Source of the DNA: Candidatus Dactylopiibacterium sp.
GTDB lineage: Bacteria; Pseudomonadota; Gammaproteobacteria; Burkholderiales; Rhodocyclaceae
Reading direction: 5' to 3'
Assembly: GCA_031119555.1 (NCBI GenBank)
Contig: JAVHXQ010000014.1
Span: forward strand, 1-63,495
DNA length: 63,495 nucleotides
In this document: positions 48,904 to 57,756 of the stretch, in pieces
Numbering within the stretch: the stretch's first letter is position 1
Layout of the letters: every line of letters begins with the position of its first letter
Made by a program: the position numbers and the translations under genes
Notes under the pieces: generated by a model
The model's database searches: none
What the model saw: only the letters and a program-made list of their open reading frames with translations
Told to the model about the DNA's origin: nothing

Positions 48904-50295
48904 ATGCATTTCCCACGCCTCGCCATCGTCGACCTCGAGACCACCGGGGCCGATCCCTCGCGTGACCGCATCACCGAAATCGCCATCCTGATCGTCGAAG
49001 CCGGCGAGCTCGTCGAGGAGTGGAGCACGCTCGTGAATCCGGGCATGCCCATCCCGTGGCGCATCCAGGAACTCATCGGCATCACGGACGGGATGGTCGC
49101 CGACGCACCGCCTTTCGCGGATCTTGCCGACACCGTGCGCGACAAGCTGGCCGACGCCGTGTTCGTGGCCCACAACGCCCGCTTCGACTACAACTTCCTG
49201 CGCGCCGCCTTCGAGCAGACCGGGCGTGTGTGGGATGCGCCCATGATGTGCACCGTGAAGTTCTCGCGCGCGCTCGACCCCGAATACGCGCGCCACGGGC
49301 TGGACGCCCTCATCGCGCGGCACGGCTACACCATCGAGTCCCGTCACCGCGCCCGCGACGACGCCGCCATCGTCTGGCGCTTCCTGCGCGACGCCACCGG
49401 GCGCGCCGACGCCGCACGCCTGCAGCGCGCCTGGGACAAGGCCTTCGCCACGGGCAGCGTGCCCCGCCTGCCGCGCGGCGATCTCGAAGCCCTGCCGGAC
49501 AGCCCCGGCGCCTACGTCTTCCGCTCCGCCACCGGCCAGGTGCTCGACGTCGGCCGGGCGCGCGACCTGCGCTCGCAGGTCCTGGGGCTGTTCACCGCCA
49601 CGCGCGCCAGCGCGAAGAACAAGAAGATCGCCGCCGCCGTGCACGACGTGGCGAGTTTCCCGTGCGCGGGCGAACTCGGCGCCCAGCTGCTGGAACTGCG
49701 GCTCGCGCGCGAGCTGCGCGGGCAGGCCCCCACGGCGGCCTTCGGCTGGCACTGGCAGCGCCAGGGGGCATCGGTCCCGGTACTCTCCCTCGTCGAACTC
49801 TCGGGCAGCGACCCCGCGACGTGGGAAGACATTTCCGGCAACTTTCGCGGCGAGCGCGAAGCGCGCACCGCGCTGCAGGAGCTTGCCCGCCAGCATCGCC
49901 TGTGCGCCACGCGCATCGGCCTGGAAGCGGGCGGCGGGCCTTGCCAGGCCGTACATCTGGGGCGCTGCCACGGCGTCTGCGTGGGCCGCGAGGAACCGCG
50001 CCTGCACGACCTGCGGCTGGCGACCGTGCTCGCCGCGCTGCGCATCGCGCCCTGGCCCTGGCCGGGCGCCGTGCTGATCCGCGAGCACCACGAGGCCAGC
50101 CAGCGCAGCGAAGTCCATCTCTTCGATCACTGGTGCCACCTCGGCAGCGCCAGCGATGAAGCCGGTCTGGACGCGCTGCTCGCCACGCGCGCCGAACGCC
50201 GCTTCGACGCCGATGTGTTCCGCCTCCTCGCGCGCTGGCTCGCCCAGCCGGGCCACGCCGCGCAGGTCAGCCCGCTGGCGCGCGGCAACGCCTGA
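48904..50295 (+). CDS. DnaQ-like 3'-5' exonuclease fused to a Cho/UvrC-type GIY-YIG domain
   Basis: A 463-residue fusion. The DEDDh exonuclease (about 1-170) has D10-L-E12-TTG, HNARFD with D95 and H148/D153 in the SRHRARDDA segment. The GIY-YIG domain (about 195-275) has PGAY (G202-Y204), but the second motif reads L214-D-V-G where YVG is usual. The Cho-like Cys cluster C-x7-C-x3-C (CQAVHLGRCHGVC) lies near 345-356. Fusions of this type are annotated as excinuclease Cho or polymerase III epsilon-like proteins. A role in nucleotide excision repair is inferred. Confidence 0.88.
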   Translation: MHFPRLAIVDLETTGADPSRDRITEIAILIVEAGELVEEWSTLVNPGMPIPWRIQELIGITDGMVADAPPFADLADTVRDKLADAVFVAHNARFDYNFLRAAFEQTGRVWDAPMMCTVKFSRALDPEYARHGLDALIARHGYTIESRHRARDDAAIVWRFLRDATGRADAARLQRAWDKAFATGSVPRLPRGDLEALPDSPGAYVFRSATGQVLDVGRARDLRSQVLGLFTATRASAKNKKIAAAVHDVASFPCAGELGAQLLELRLARELRGQAPTAAFGWHWQRQGASVPVLSLVELSGSDPATWEDISGNFRGEREARTALQELARQHRLCATRIGLEAGGGPCQAVHLGRCHGVCVGREEPRLHDLRLATVLAALRIAPWPWPGAVLIREHHEASQRSEVHLFDHWCHLGSASDEAGLDALLATRAERRFDADVFRLLARWLAQPGHAAQVSPLARGNA

Positions 50296-50384
50296 ACGCG
50301 GCCCGCGCGACGCGCATGAAAAATGCCGCCCGGCTCGCACCGGACGGCATCGGCCGGCCCTCCACGCGGAGGGCCGCGCTCAGG
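50291..50384. repeat. long inverted repeat spanning the stops of the exonuclease and yebC genes
   Basis: CCTGAACGCGGCCC (50291-50304) and GGGCCGCGCTCAGG (50371-50384) are complementary at 13 of 14 positions and contain both convergent stop codons. Inside lie the terminator at 50319-50350 and a perfect GGCCCTCC-ACGC-GGAGGGCC hairpin at 50356-50375. Confidence 0.7.
50319..50350 (-). terminator. rho-independent terminator after yebC
   Basis: On the minus strand ATGCCGTCCGG, loop, CCGGGCGGCAT with one G-U pair, then a T-run (A bases at 50319-50323). It lies about 30 bases beyond the yebC stop. Confidence 0.85.
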
Positions 50385-51108
50385 CCTCGTCGATCGCGGC
50401 CGAGCTATACACTTCCTGCACGTCGTCGAGCGAATCGAAAGCGTCGAGCAGCTTCTGCATGCGCACCGCCTCGTCGCCCGACAGTTCGGTCTCGTTGAGC
50501 GCGCGCATCGTCACCTCGCCGAACTCGGCCTTGAAGCCGGCGGCCTCCAGCGCCTCCTTGACGGTGGTGAATTCCCACGGGCCGGTCAGCACTTCGATCG
50601 AACCGTCCTCGTTGCTCACCACGTCCTCGGCGCCCGCCTCGAGCGCGGCATCCATGAGCGCGTCCTCATCGACACCCGGCGCGAACAGCAGCGTGCCGCA
50701 ATGCTTGAACTGGAAGGCCACGCAGCCATCGGTGCCCATGTTGCCGCCGAACTTGGAGAACGCGTGGCGCACTTCGGCCACCGTGCGGTTCTTGTTGTCG
50801 GTGAGGCAGTCGACCATCACGGCCGCGCCGCCGATGCCGTAGCCCTCGTAACGCACTTCCTCGTACACCACGCCCTCGAGCTGGCCGGTGCCGCGCTTGA
50901 TGGCGTTCTCGATGTTGTCCTTGGGCATGGATTCGGCCTTCGCCTTTTCCACCGCCAGGCGCAGGCGCGGGTTGGAGTTCAGATCCGCGCCGCCGAGCTT
51001 GGCCGCCACGGTGACTTCCTTGATCAGCTTGGTGAAGATCTTGCCCCGCCTGGCATCCTGGCGACCCTTACGGTGCTGGATGTTGGCCCACTTGGAATGA
51101 CCGGCCAT
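50380..51108 (-). CDS. yebC: YebC/PmpR family transcription/translation factor
   Basis: A 242-residue protein. [18 protein letters not shown] at the start, [16 protein letters not shown] and [11 protein letters not shown] are diagnostic. YebC-type proteins have been described as transcriptional regulators and more recently as translation factors easing proline-rich stretches; which applies here is unknown. The -10 TATAAT lies at 51151-51156 and the terminator at 50319-50350. Confidence 0.95.
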   Translation of the reverse strand: MAGHSKWANIQHRKGRQDARRGKIFTKLIKEVTVAAKLGGADLNSNPRLRLAVEKAKAESMPKDNIENAIKRGTGQLEGVVYEEVRYEGYGIGGAAVMVDCLTDNKNRTVAEVRHAFSKFGGNMGTDGCVAFQFKHCGTLLFAPGVDEDALMDAALEAGAEDVVSNEDGSIEVLTGPWEFTTVKEALEAAGFKAEFGEVTMRALNETELSGDEAVRMQKLLDAFDSLDDVQEVYSSAAIDEA

Positions 51109-51150
51109 GGTGTCCTCTTTCGCAATGAATCTGAAAAATCAAAGGTCAGG

Positions 51151-51156
51151 ATTATA
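51151..51156 (-). promoter_or_regulatory. -10 box for yebC
   Basis: Perfect TATAAT on the minus strand, 42 bases before the ATG, in a locally AT-rich stretch. No clear -35. Confidence 0.55.
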
Positions 51157-51231
51157 CAGCCGCCCATCCGGCGGCCACCAAGCCTGTTGGGCCCGGGCTG
51201 CTAGATTCGGGGCATTCCACCGGAGACCTCC

Positions 51232-51882
51232 ATGAAGATCATCCTGGCCGCGCTGCTCGCGCTGTTCGCCACCCTGCCCGCCTTCGCCGACACCGTGAGC
51301 TTCAGCTTCGCGGGCTGCACCGATGCCCTGAACCGCCCCGTCGCGAGCCGCGCCGATCCGGCGCTCGGATCCCTCGTCGAAGTGCAGCTCGCCGAAGGCA
51401 CGCGCGAGATCGTCTACAACCCGCAGAGCCTGCCGCAGTTGCTGCCCGAGACGCGCGCCTTCTTCTACGCCCACGCCTGTGCCGTGGTGCGCCTGGGCCA
51501 GGCCATAGACCGGCCGCGCAGCGAGGCGGACGTGCAGCGCGCGGACTGCTGGGCCTTCGACACCCTGCACCGCTCGGGCCTGCTCAAGCGCGAAGGCGCC
51601 GTCGATGCCCTCACGAGCGACGTGGAACTCACGCCCGCCCTGTGGGAAAAGGTGCCTGGCCCCGCCCGCGCGCTGGACCCCGCGCGCTGTGCCGGCGCCA
51701 CGCCCCGTCCCGCCGCCGCCACACGCGGCAACGCGCTGCAAGTCGCGCCGGGCAGCCGCAACGCCAGCCCGGCCTGGAACGCCTGCACGCTGGCCTGTGG
51801 CAACCGGCTCTACGCGTGCGGACGCGGCGGCGCCTGCCAGAGCGCCTTCGACCGCTGCACGGCGGGCTGCGCGGGCAAGTAG
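51232..51882 (+). CDS. secreted cysteine-rich protein of unknown function with twin CX3C tail
   Basis: A 216-residue periplasmic protein. The signal peptide ends near residue 19 (PAFA-D). Cysteines C29, C83, C106 and C153 lie in the body. C185, C189, C196, C202, C209 and C213 make a mirror-symmetric tail with spacing 3-6-5-6-3, as in helical hairpins held by disulfides. The body segment YAHACAVVRLG ... ADCWAF resembles the HExxH ... ADCW layout of some metallopeptidase-like proteins, but the catalytic Glu and second His are missing. Between them lies a Pro/Ala-rich linker (154-183). I do not recognise the family. The ribosome site GGAG precedes the ATG; it stands alone between yebC and the HerA-like gene. 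Confidence 0.75.
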   Translation: MKIILAALLALFATLPAFADTVSFSFAGCTDALNRPVASRADPALGSLVEVQLAEGTREIVYNPQSLPQLLPETRAFFYAHACAVVRLGQAIDRPRSEADVQRADCWAFDTLHRSGLLKREGAVDALTSDVELTPALWEKVPGPARALDPARCAGATPRPAAATRGNALQVAPGSRNASPAWNACTLACGNRLYACGRGGACQSAFDRCTAGCAGK

Positions 51883-51969
51883 GCGCCACGTGAAGCCGGC
51901 CCGACCGGCATCACCCCGCGCACGGATTTCAGGTTAAATAGGCCTTCCCACACGCAGGAGGAGCCCGTC

Positions 51970-53493
51970 ATGCCCGCCCCGCTCGTCATCGCCCGCCACC
52001 AGGACACCGAACTCGCCCTCCTGCCGCAGTTCGCCAACCGCCACGGTCTCATCACGGGGGCGACCGGCACGGGCAAGACCGTCACGCTGCAGAAGCTCGC
52101 CGAATCCTTCGCCGGCATCGGCGTGCCGGTGTTCCTGGCCGACGTGAAGGGCGACCTGTCGGGCCTGGGCGCCGCTGGCACGCTCACGCCCCGGCTGCGC
52201 GAGCGGCTCGATTCGCTGGGCGTGACGGACTGGGCCAGCACGCGCTGCACCACCACCTTCTGGGACGTCTTCGGCGAACAGGGGCACCCGGTGCGCGCCA
52301 CCGTGTCCGACATGGGGCCGCTGCTGCTGGCCCGCCTGCTCTCGCTCAACGAAACCCAGGCCGGCGTGCTGCAGATCGTCTTCCGCGTGGCGGACGACCA
52401 CGGCCTGCTGCTGCTCGATCTCAAGGATCTGCGGGCGATGGTGCAATGGGTCGGCGAGCATGCGCGCGAGCTGACCACCGATTACGGCAACGTCTCGGCC
52501 GCCAGCGTGGGGGCCATCCAGCGCGGCCTGCTCACGCTCGAAGAGCAGGGCGGCGACCGCTTCTTCGGCGAGCCCATGCTCAACATCGCCGACCTCATGC
52601 AGACCGACGCCGCCGGCCGGGGCGTCATCAACGTGCTCGCCGCCGACAAGCTCTGCAACGCCCCCAAGCTCTACGCCACCTTCCTGCTGTGGCTGCTCGC
52701 CGAGCTGTTCGAGAACCTTCCCGAGGCGGGCGACACCGACAAGCCGCGCCTCGTCTTCTTCTTCGACGAGGCGCACCTGCTCTTCAACGACGCGCCGCCC
52801 GCGCTCATCGAGAAGATCGAGCAGGTGGTGCGCCTGATCCGCTCCAAGGGCGTGGGCGTGTACTTCGTGACGCAGAATCCGCTCGACGTGCCCGAAACCG
52901 TGCTGGGGCAGCTCGGCAACCGCGTCCAGCATGCGCTGCGCGCCTTCACGCCGCGCGACCAGCGCGCCGTCAAGGTCGCCGCCGAAACCCTGCGCGCCAA
53001 CCCGCTGTTCTCGGCCGAGACGGCGATCACCGAACTCGCCGTCGGCGAAGCCCTGATCTCCTTTCTCGATGCGCGCGGCACGCCCACCGTGGTGGAGCGC
53101 GCGTGGGTGCTCGCGCCCGGCTCGCGCATCGGCCCGCTGACCCCCGACGAGCGCGCCGCCGCGCGGCGCGACTCCCTCGTGGCCGGCATCTACGAACAGA
53201 CGCAGGATCGCGAATCCGCCTACGAAAAGCTGCGCGCCGCCAGCACCACGTCCGCCCCCGCGGCGCGGGCCCCGGGCGAACTGCCGCCGCCGCAACAGCA
53301 GGGCGGCGCGGGCGGCATGCTGGGCGGGCCGCTCGGCGAAATCCTGTTCGGCCGCACGGGGCCGCGTGGCGGGCAGCACGACGGGCTCGTGCAGACGGCC
53401 GCCAAGACGCTCACGCGCACCATCAGCAGCTCGATCGGCCGCGAGATCGTGCGCGGCGTGCTGGGCTCCATCCTCGGCGGGCGCCGCCGCTGA
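51970..53493 (+). CDS. HerA-like ATPase (DUF853, YjgR family)
   Basis: A 507-residue FtsK/HerA-superfamily ATPase. Walker A is GATGTGKT near 30, Walker [10 protein letters not shown] near 260 and the sensor region [13 protein letters not shown] near 300. The C-terminal Gly/Pro-rich linker (about 430-460) and [14 protein letters not shown] helix are family features. E. coli YjgR has no settled function. AGGAGG lies 9 bases before the ATG. Confidence 0.92.
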   Translation: MPAPLVIARHQDTELALLPQFANRHGLITGATGTGKTVTLQKLAESFAGIGVPVFLADVKGDLSGLGAAGTLTPRLRERLDSLGVTDWASTRCTTTFWDVFGEQGHPVRATVSDMGPLLLARLLSLNETQAGVLQIVFRVADDHGLLLLDLKDLRAMVQWVGEHARELTTDYGNVSAASVGAIQRGLLTLEEQGGDRFFGEPMLNIADLMQTDAAGRGVINVLAADKLCNAPKLYATFLLWLLAELFENLPEAGDTDKPRLVFFFDEAHLLFNDAPPALIEKIEQVVRLIRSKGVGVYFVTQNPLDVPETVLGQLGNRVQHALRAFTPRDQRAVKVAAETLRANPLFSAETAITELAVGEALISFLDARGTPTVVERAWVLAPGSRIGPLTPDERAAARRDSLVAGIYEQTQDRESAYEKLRAASTTSAPAARAPGELPPPQQQGGAGGMLGGPLGEILFGRTGPRGGQHDGLVQTAAKTLTRTISSSIGREIVRGVLGSILGGRRR

Positions 53494-53580
53494 GACTCCC
53501 CGGGGCCGCCCGGCACCCGGCGGCGGCGGTGGCGCCTCCCGGGCGGCCTGTCGTGCCGTGCGGCGCGGGCAGGCGCGGCC

Positions 53581-54453
53581 TCAGCGTTGCGGCGGCATGC
53601 GCTCGCACAGGGTTTCCGCGACGAAGGCCGCGCGGGCCGACAGCGGCCATTCCGCGCGATGGATCAGCCACAGCGGGTAAGGCTCGCCGCTCGCCGCCAC
53701 GGCGATCGCGGCGGGGTCGGCATAGGATTCCCGCGCGTGGCGCGGCAGGACCGTGAAGCCGAAGCCGCGCGCCACCGCGTCCAGGATCAGCCCGACCTGA
53801 TTGATGTAGCCGTGGCGCGGCAGCGAGCGCACGCCCGGATGACCGGGAAAATGCCGGCTCAGGAGGCGCGCGGCCATCGCGGGGCCATCGGGGTGCTCGA
53901 TGAAGCCGAGCCGCACGAGGTCGCCCCACCCGTCCACGCACTCGCCCGCGGGCACCACGAGTTCCAGCACCTCGGCCGAGAATTCGCGCGCGGCCAGGCG
54001 CGGATCGTCGGGCCGCAGCGTGACGATGCCGAAGTCGTATTGCTTGAGCAGCAGGCTTTCCACGACCTCGGGATCGGGCGCGAAACGATGGCGGATCACC
54101 AGCCCGGGCTGCTCGGCCTGCAATGCGAGCAGCAGGGGATGCAGCGCCAGGCCCACGCTGCCCGGCGTGGCCAGCCCCACGTCGCCATGGCGCGCATCGG
54201 CATCGGCCAGGCGCACCTGCAGTTGCCGTCCGGCCTGTTCGAGCGTGCCGCAGTAATCCAGGAAGGCGCATCCGGCCGGCGTCAGTTCCAGGGTCCGGGG
54301 CCGGCGCACCACGAGCGGCCCCAGCGCGGCCTCGAGCTGACGCACGTGCTGGCTCACGGCCGCCTGGGTGAGGCCCAGGCGCTCGGCCGCGCGCGTGAAA
54401 CTGCGCGTTTCGGCCAGGGCGACGAAGGTACGTATCCACTGCGGACTGAACAC
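53581..54453 (-). CDS. LysR-family transcriptional regulator (ArgP-like)
   Basis: A 290-residue regulator. The winged HTH (about 1-60; FTRAAERLGLTQAAVSQHVRQLE) is canonical, followed by the periplasmic-binding-like effector domain. The overall layout, including RRPRTLELTPAG, is like ArgP/IciA. The start codon is GTG at 54453, six bases from an inverted repeat (54459-54481) that is a likely autoregulatory operator. Divergent from the DJ-1/OYE gene pair, its probable targets. Confidence 0.9.
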   Translation of the reverse strand: MFSPQWIRTFVALAETRSFTRAAERLGLTQAAVSQHVRQLEAALGPLVVRRPRTLELTPAGCAFLDYCGTLEQAGRQLQVRLADADARHGDVGLATPGSVGLALHPLLLALQAEQPGLVIRHRFAPDPEVVESLLLKQYDFGIVTLRPDDPRLAAREFSAEVLELVVPAGECVDGWGDLVRLGFIEHPDGPAMAARLLSRHFPGHPGVRSLPRHGYINQVGLILDAVARGFGFTVLPRHARESYADPAAIAVAASGEPYPLWLIHRAEWPLSARAAFVAETLCERMPPQR

Positions 54454-54458
54454 AATGA

Positions 54459-54481
54459 TTTCTTATGGGTTTTATAAGAAA
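54459..54481. promoter_or_regulatory. inverted repeat operator between the LysR and DJ-1 genes
   Basis: TTTCTTAT-GGGTTTT-ATAAGAAA, a perfect 8-base inverted repeat with a 7-base spacer. It contains the T-N11-A pattern (TTAT-N7-ATAA) of LysR-type binding sites and lies directly upstream of the GTG start of the LysR gene. Confidence 0.7.
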
Positions 54482-54612
54482 CCATCAGTTTACATGAAGG
54501 CGTCGCCCCCCTAGCCTGTGGCGTTGCCGCCGCCGTCCTCCTCGCCACGGCAGGCAGGCCGCGCCGGTTCCGCACCGGATCGCGCCCCCTCCCCACCCCA
54601 CAGGAGTCCGTC

Positions 54613-55320
54613 ATGCCCACGCCACAGAAGATCCTCATGATCCTGACCTCGCACGCCAGCACGGGTGTTGCCAGCCACCCCACGGGGGTCTGGCTGGAGG
54701 AGTTCACGACGCCGTACTACGCGTTCGTCGATGCCGGCGCCGAGGTCGAGGTGGTCTCGATCGCGGGCGGCGAGGTGCCCGTCGATCCGGCCTCGGTGCA
54801 GCCCGCCGGCAAGAATCCCGCCAGCGTGGAGCGCTACCTCGCCGACGCCGCCGTGCGCGCGCGCCTGGCCGCTTCGCCGGCGCTGCAAGGCGTGACCGCG
54901 CAAAGCTTCGACGCCGTCTTCCTGCCCGGCGGCCACGGCACCATGTGGGATCTTCCGGCCAGCGACGCGCTGGCGGCCCTGCTGGGACGCGCCTGGGGCG
55001 AGGGCAAGGTCGTTTCCGCGGTCTGCCACGGACCGGCCGGGCTCGTGAACGCACGCGACGAAGCCGGCCGGCCGCTCGTGGCGGGACGCCGCGTGGCGGC
55101 CTTCACGAACAGCGAGGAGATCGCCGCCGGCCTCGACAAGGCCGTTCCCTTCGCGCTCGAAACCCGTCTGCGCGAACTCGGCGCGCGTTACGAGAGCGGG
55201 CCGGATTTCGCCCCCTTCGCGCTGCGCGACGGCCGTCTCGTGACGGGCCAGAATCCGGCCTCGTCCGAGCGGGTTGCCGCGCTGGTGCTCGAAGCGCTGC
55301 GCGAGGCGCCCGCCCGCTGA
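54613..55320 (+). CDS. DJ-1/PfpI (type 1 glutamine amidotransferase-like) protein
   Basis: A 235-residue soluble protein of the Hsp31/YhbO-like DJ-1 superfamily. The nucleophile elbow is SAVCHGPAG with Cys near 141 and its His partner; FLPGGHGTMWD and the early acidic residue in VVSIAGGE are family positions. Members act as glyoxalase III, deglycase or chaperone; which applies cannot be told. CAGGAG precedes the ATG. An OYE gene follows in the same direction. Confidence 0.9.
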   Translation: MPTPQKILMILTSHASTGVASHPTGVWLEEFTTPYYAFVDAGAEVEVVSIAGGEVPVDPASVQPAGKNPASVERYLADAAVRARLAASPALQGVTAQSFDAVFLPGGHGTMWDLPASDALAALLGRAWGEGKVVSAVCHGPAGLVNARDEAGRPLVAGRRVAAFTNSEEIAAGLDKAVPFALETRLRELGARYESGPDFAPFALRDGRLVTGQNPASSERVAALVLEALREAPAR

Positions 55321-55380
55321 CCCCTTCCGGCTGGCGCCATGCGCGCCGGCTTCCCTTTTTTCCTTCCCCGCACATTGCCC

Positions 55381-56481
55381 ATGTCTGCCCTCTTCACGCC
55401 TTTCACGCTCAAGGACATCACCCTCCGCAACCGCATCGCCGTGCCGCCGATGTGTCAGTACAGCGCCACCGACGGTCTCGTCAGCGACTGGCACCTGCCG
55501 CACTACGCCAGCCTCGCGCGCGGCGGCGCCGGTCTCGTCATCGTCGAGGCGACCGCCGTGTCGCCCGAGGGGCGCATCACGCCGTCCTGCCTGGGTCTGT
55601 GGAACGACGACCAGGCCGCCGGCCTTGCCCGCATCGCCCAGGCCATCAAGGCCGCCGGCGCGGTGCCCGGCATCCAGATCGGCCATGCCGGCCGCAAGGC
55701 CAACGCCAACAGCCCGTGGGAGGGCGACGACCATATCGCCGCCGACGATACGCGCGCCTGGGAAACCCTGTCGCCCTCCGCGCTCGCGTTCGGCGGCAAC
55801 CTCTCGCGCGTGCCGCGCGAGATGACGCTGGCCGACATCGCCCGCGTGCGCGCCGATTTCGCGGCCGCCGCGCGCCGCGCGCTCGCGGCCGGCTTCGAGT
55901 GGCTGGAGCTGCATTTCGCGCACGGCTACCTCGCCCAGAGCTTCTTCTCGCCGCACGCCAACCAGCGCACCGATGCCTACGGCGGCGATGCCAGCGGGCG
56001 CGGCCGCTTCCTGCTCGAGACACTGGCCGAGGTGCGCCAGGTGTGGCCCGAGCACCTGCCGCTCACGGCGCGTTTCGGCGTCATCGAATATGACGGCGAC
56101 GACGAGCGGACGCTGGCCGAGTCGATCGGACTCGTGCGTGCGTTCCGTGCGGGCGGGCTGGATCTGCTCAACGTGAGCGTGAATTTCACGACGCCCAGCG
56201 CCAAGGTGCCGTGGGGCCCGGCCTTCCTGGCGCCCGTGGCCGAGCGCGTGCGCCGCGAAACCGGCCTGCCAGTCGCCTCGTCGTGGGGCATAGACGCCGC
56301 CGCGCACGCCGAACGCGTGGTCGCCGGCAAGCAGATGGATCTGGTCATGATCGGCCGCGCCATGCTTGCCAACCCGCATTACCCCTATGCGCTGGCGCGC
56401 GAGCTGGGCGTGGAACGCCCCTCCTGGGTGCTGCCCGCGCCCTACGCCCACTGGCTGGAGCGCTACCGCCTGCAGAGCTGA
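55381..56481 (+). CDS. old yellow enzyme family NADH:flavin oxidoreductase (YqjM-like)
   Basis: A 366-residue FMN ene-reductase. The N-terminal NRIAVPPMCQYSA carries the YqjM-type C25. Substrate residues in IGHAGRKA and the diagnostic LELHFAHGYLAQSFFSP and NQRTDAYGG segment are present; the C-terminal MIGRAMLANPHYPY holds the phosphate site. These enzymes reduce electrophilic alkenes. The start at 55381 is chosen for the family N-terminus. With the DJ-1 gene it suggests an electrophile-stress pair under the divergent LysR regulator. Confidence 0.93.
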   Translation: MSALFTPFTLKDITLRNRIAVPPMCQYSATDGLVSDWHLPHYASLARGGAGLVIVEATAVSPEGRITPSCLGLWNDDQAAGLARIAQAIKAAGAVPGIQIGHAGRKANANSPWEGDDHIAADDTRAWETLSPSALAFGGNLSRVPREMTLADIARVRADFAAAARRALAAGFEWLELHFAHGYLAQSFFSPHANQRTDAYGGDASGRGRFLLETLAEVRQVWPEHLPLTARFGVIEYDGDDERTLAESIGLVRAFRAGGLDLLNVSVNFTTPSAKVPWGPAFLAPVAERVRRETGLPVASSWGIDAAAHAERVVAGKQMDLVMIGRAMLANPHYPYALARELGVERPSWVLPAPYAHWLERYRLQS

Positions 56482-56500
56482 GCGGGGGCGGCGCACGCTG

Positions 56501-56523
56501 CGGGCCGCCACGGCGGCGGCCCG
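56501..56523. terminator. hairpin between the OYE and methyltransferase genes
   Basis: CGGGCCGCC (56501-56509), loop ACGGC, GGCGGCCCG (56515-56523): perfect 9-base GC stem without a T-run, between two convergent genes. Confidence 0.45.
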
Positions 56524-56526
56524 GCC

Positions 56527-57756
56527 TCAGGCGCTTTTCCGCTCGCGCGTCTTCTTCGCCGCGCGCGGCGCCAGCGGCACCTCGTGCGGGCGCCGCAGTT
56601 CGTTGAAAAGATCGGGCAGCAGCAACGTCTGCAGGCTGCGCTGGCTGAACACGAAGCGCCCGTCGATCACGAAACCGAGATCGGCCCAGGGCACGGCCGT
56701 GTTCAGCAGCGCGATCGCGCGCGCGATGTCCATGCCTTCGATGCGCGGGAACAGCGCCAGGATGGAGCCGTCATACGCTTCGCAGGCGTGCGTGAAGAAC
56801 GGCGCGGGACGACGCGTGCGCCCATTCACGTAGATGCGCGGCCGGCCGGGCGCGTCATGAAAGGCGCGCCCCCACATCCACCAGTTCGTTTCGTCGAACG
56901 CCTTGACGCGCCGCTCGAGCAGCAGGCGCTTGTGGGGCACCAGCGCGGGGTGTTTCAGGTTGTAGATCATCCGCCGCGTGCGGCCGGTGTCTATCGTCTT
57001 CGAGCACACCAGCTCGCAATTGCCCCGGGGGTGCTCGAACACCCGGTCGGCGCCCGACACCGCGCCGACCTTCACCTCGAAGAGGCTCGCCAGCGGCACG
57101 CTCAGGTGCGTCCGGGGAAACGTGAGCTGCCCGTCCATGGCGACGAATTCGCGCGTCTCCCACGCGCCGTTCCATTCGCGGTACTCGGTCCGGCGCGTGA
57201 AGTCGCCCAGCTCGTAGCGAAAGATGGCGCAGTTGGGCACGGCGCCGTCGAACAGCCGCGTGTCGCCCGTCTCGATCCAGTGCGTGATCGTGCCGTGCTC
57301 GAACAGCCACTGGTTGAGCTTGCGTGCCGCGGTGAGCTTGATGAACTCGCGCGGCACGATGAAGATCAGCTCGCCGCCGGGCTCGAGGTGCCGCACGGCC
57401 TTTTCGATGAAGAACAGGGCCAGGTTGGAACGCCCGTCGAAGAAGGTGCCGTCGAGCAGCCGCCGGGTGTCGGCGCCGATGTCCTGATACTTCACATAGG
57501 GCGGATTGCCGATGACCGTCTCGAACCGTTCGCTCAGCGGGTAGGCGAAGAAATCGAGCCCGAGCGCGTAGTCGGGCGCCACGCGCGGGTCCAGCTCGAT
57601 GGCCACGCAGCCCGGCAGGTGGCGGGCGAACGCGCCGTCGCCACAACTGGGTTCGAGCACGCGGCCGCCCCGTCTGCGCAGGCCCAGCATGAGCTCCACC
57701 ACCTGCGCGGGGGTGAAGACCTGGCCCAGCGCCTGGACATCCAGCTTGCGTTTCAA
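56527..57756 (-). CDS. type II N6-adenine DNA methyltransferase
   Basis: A 409-residue amino-methyltransferase of the TaqI/Eco57I gamma class. The SAM motif is VLEPSCGDGAF (33-43) and the catalytic motif IV is N84-P-P-Y87. The QVFTPAQVVELML stretch before motif I is typical of this class. A target-recognition region fills the C-terminal half. The start is taken as TTG at 57756, since AAGGAG lies about 7 bases upstream and the start overlaps the nuclease stop by 4 bases (TTGA). Recognition sequence unknown. Confidence 0.88.
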   Translation of the reverse strand: MKRKLDVQALGQVFTPAQVVELMLGLRRRGGRVLEPSCGDGAFARHLPGCVAIELDPRVAPDYALGLDFFAYPLSERFETVIGNPPYVKYQDIGADTRRLLDGTFFDGRSNLALFFIEKAVRHLEPGGELIFIVPREFIKLTAARKLNQWLFEHGTITHWIETGDTRLFDGAVPNCAIFRYELGDFTRRTEYREWNGAWETREFVAMDGQLTFPRTHLSVPLASLFEVKVGAVSGADRVFEHPRGNCELVCSKTIDTGRTRRMIYNLKHPALVPHKRLLLERRVKAFDETNWWMWGRAFHDAPGRPRIYVNGRTRRPAPFFTHACEAYDGSILALFPRIEGMDIARAIALLNTAVPWADLGFVIDGRFVFSQRSLQTLLLPDLFNELRRPHEVPLAPRAAKKTRERKSA

